The notes under the pieces were generated by a model. It saw only the letters and a program-made list of their open reading frames with translations. It was not told the DNA's origin and made no database searches. A stretch of 7,452 nt of DNA from an uncultured Alistipes sp. GTDB lineage: Bacteria; Bacteroidota; Bacteroidia; Bacteroidales; Rikenellaceae. The stretch covers positions 1 through 7,452 of the forward strand of contig CAMWIG010000100.1 of NCBI GenBank assembly GCA_947174295.1. The letters are read 5' to 3'. A program made the position numbers and the translations under genes. Positions 6,124 to 7,452 of the stretch are shown here, piece after piece (the first letter of the stretch is position 1; every line of letters starts with the position of its first letter).

Positions 6124-7419
6124 ATGAAAAAACCTGACTTGTCTTTCTTGCAGATGTGGAATCTGAGTTTCGGCTTTTTCGGCGTTCAGATAGCCTATGC
6201 TCTCCAAAGCGCCAACATCAGCCGCATATTCGCTACGCTCGGCGCGGATCCTCACGATTTGAGTTTTTTCTGGATACTTCCGCCCATGATGGGCATGATA
6301 GTGCAGCCGCTCGTCGGCACGTGGAGCGATAAGACGTGGTGCCGCTGGGGCCGCCGCAAGCCCTACCTCTACCTCGGCGCTCTGGTAGCCGTGGCTGTCA
6401 TGGCGTTTCTTCCCAATGCCGGCAGTCTCGGTCTTTCGGTCAAGATGGCCATGATGTTCGGTCTGGTGATGCTCATGATGCTCGACACGTCGATAAACAT
6501 GGCCATGCAGCCCTTCAAGATGATGGTCGGCGACATGGTCAACGAGCGGCAGAAGGCCGAGGCCTACTCGATTCAGAGCCTTCTGTGCAACGCCGGTTCG
6601 CTGGTGGGGTATCTGTTCCCCTATCTGTTCACATGGATTGGCATCAGCAACATCGCTCCCGAGGGCGTCATTCCCGACTCGGTGATATATTCGTTCTACG
6701 TCGGCGCTGCGATACTCATCCTCTGCGTGCTCTACACCGGCATGTCGGTCAAGGAGATGCCGCCGCAGGAATACGCCGCGTTCCACGACATCGCCCAGAC
6801 GTCCGAGCCCGAGCGCCGCAATCTTCTCTCGCTGCTCGCCGGTGCGCCTAAGGCTTTCTGGCAGATTGGGCTGGTGCAGTTCTTCTCGTGGTTCGCATTC
6901 CTCTACATGTGGAACTACACGACGGGCGGTATCGCCGACAACGTGTGGGGTACGACCGACACTGCTTCCGCCGGATATCAGGAGGCCGGCAACTGGGTGG
7001 GCGTACTCTTCGCCGTGCAGGCCATAGGCTCGGTCGCATGGGCCGTCGTCCTGCCGATGTTCCGCAACGTGAAGTGGGGCTATGCGCTGAGTCTTCTGCT
7101 GGGCGGCGCAGGCTTCGTGTCGACCTATGCAATTCACGACCAGCACCTTCTGTTCGTCTCGTTCCTGCTGATAGGCTGCGGCTGGGCCGCGATGCTCGCC
7201 ATGCCGTTCGCGCTGCTGACCAACTCGCTGTCGGGCGGTTCGATGGGTGCATACCTCGGGCTGTTCAACTGCACGATATGCCTGCCGCAAATCATCGCGG
7301 CGCTGTGCGGCGGATTCATTCTGCGGCTTGTCGGAGGCGGACAGATTATGATGCTCGTCGTGGCGGGCGTCTCCATGGTGCTGGCTGCGGTGTCGGTGCC
7401 GATGAGAGGTGCCGGATAA
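6124..7419 (+). CDS. MFS sugar transporter, SLC45/sucrose-carrier-like
   Basis: This 431-residue protein has about twelve hydrophobic segments in two halves, split by a charged cytoplasmic loop around 208-240. The N-terminus (FGFFGVQIAYALQSANISRIF, starting at residue 17) and the 'PLVGTWSDKTWCRWGRRKP' loop (62-80) match the sugar:cation symporter group related to plant sucrose carriers and SLC45. The RWGRRKP signature between TM2 and TM3 is the clearest mark. 'GAYLGLFNCTICLPQI' at 375-390 fits the conserved TM10-TM11 region of the same group. Members carry di- or oligosaccharides such as maltose or sucrose across the inner membrane with protons; the substrate here cannot be read from sequence. 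Bacteroidales homologues often neighbour glycoside hydrolase or phosphorylase genes; any such gene would lie beyond base 7452. The ATG at 6124 begins the conserved N-terminus directly. It is divergent from the kinase operon and has its own promoter. Confidence 0.9.
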   Translation: MKKPDLSFLQMWNLSFGFFGVQIAYALQSANISRIFATLGADPHDLSFFWILPPMMGMIVQPLVGTWSDKTWCRWGRRKPYLYLGALVAVAVMAFLPNAGSLGLSVKMAMMFGLVMLMMLDTSINMAMQPFKMMVGDMVNERQKAEAYSIQSLLCNAGSLVGYLFPYLFTWIGISNIAPEGVIPDSVIYSFYVGAAILILCVLYTGMSVKEMPPQEYAAFHDIAQTSEPERRNLLSLLAGAPKAFWQIGLVQFFSWFAFLYMWNYTTGGIADNVWGTTDTASAGYQEAGNWVGVLFAVQAIGSVAWAVVLPMFRNVKWGYALSLLLGGAGFVSTYAIHDQHLLFVSFLLIGCGWAAMLAMPFALLTNSLSGGSMGAYLGLFNCTICLPQIIAALCGGFILRLVGGGQIMMLVVAGVSMVLAAVSVPMRGAG

Positions 7420-7452
7420 ACATAAAACGAAAAATAAATTCCAAATAACAAA

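Noticed and set aside
6088..7290. 400-codon minus-strand frame opposite the transporter gene
   Set aside because: Composition is shadow-like (His, Glu, Arg-rich), while the plus-strand frame has twelve membrane segments and family signatures.
7420..7452. Possible next gene start after the transporter
   Set aside because: The AT-rich 33 bases contain no ATG; they look like a spacer or promoter-proximal DNA for a gene beyond the window.

Overview
The window looks like chromosomal DNA from a Bacteroidales bacterium. A GC-rich member such as Alistipes would fit, but genus-level placement is only an impression. Three points support the order. The protein families (a short Wza-type lipoprotein next to a Wzc-type tyrosine kinase, a LytS/LytTR pair, an SLC45-like sugar carrier) match Bacteroidales versions. 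Genes start without clear Shine-Dalgarno sequences. Three intergenic sites match the Bacteroidetes promoter pattern TTTG-N20-TAnnTTTG. Coding DNA is GC-rich, which produces many long antisense shadow frames, while the gene-flanking promoter DNA is AT-rich.

Layout: five genes read leftward on the minus strand. In transcription order they are a multi-pass membrane histidine kinase of the LytS/YehU type (5741-4320), a LytTR response regulator (4245-3463), a Wza-like outer-membrane polysaccharide export lipoprotein (3370-2579), a Wzc-like chain-length determinant/BY-kinase (2575-155), and the first 49 codons of a small HAD-family hydrolase that runs off the left edge (149-1). The last three genes are 3 and 5 bases apart and must form one transcript. 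The kinase and regulator are a second unit, 92 bases upstream of the export gene. The kinase and the export gene each have their own recognisable promoter. To the right, a 382-base intergenic region holds divergent promoters and a cluster of inverted repeats. It is followed by a plus-strand MFS sugar transporter of the SLC45/sucrose-carrier type (6124-7419). The last 33 bases are AT-rich and contain no start codon.

Working together: Wza- and Wzc-type proteins cooperate in assembly and export of capsule or exopolysaccharide. The Wzc C-terminus ends in an alternating Tyr-Gly run, the expected autophosphorylation cluster. The adjacent sensor/regulator pair is a natural candidate to control this export operon, but that link rests on gene order only. 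No glycosyltransferase, flippase or polymerase gene is in the window, so the polysaccharide itself cannot be inferred. The transporter appears to be a separate carbohydrate-uptake unit.

No rRNA, tRNA, CRISPR array, insertion sequence or phage gene was seen. No clearly new system is evident; the most unusual parts are the non-coding dyads and details of the tyrosine kinase.
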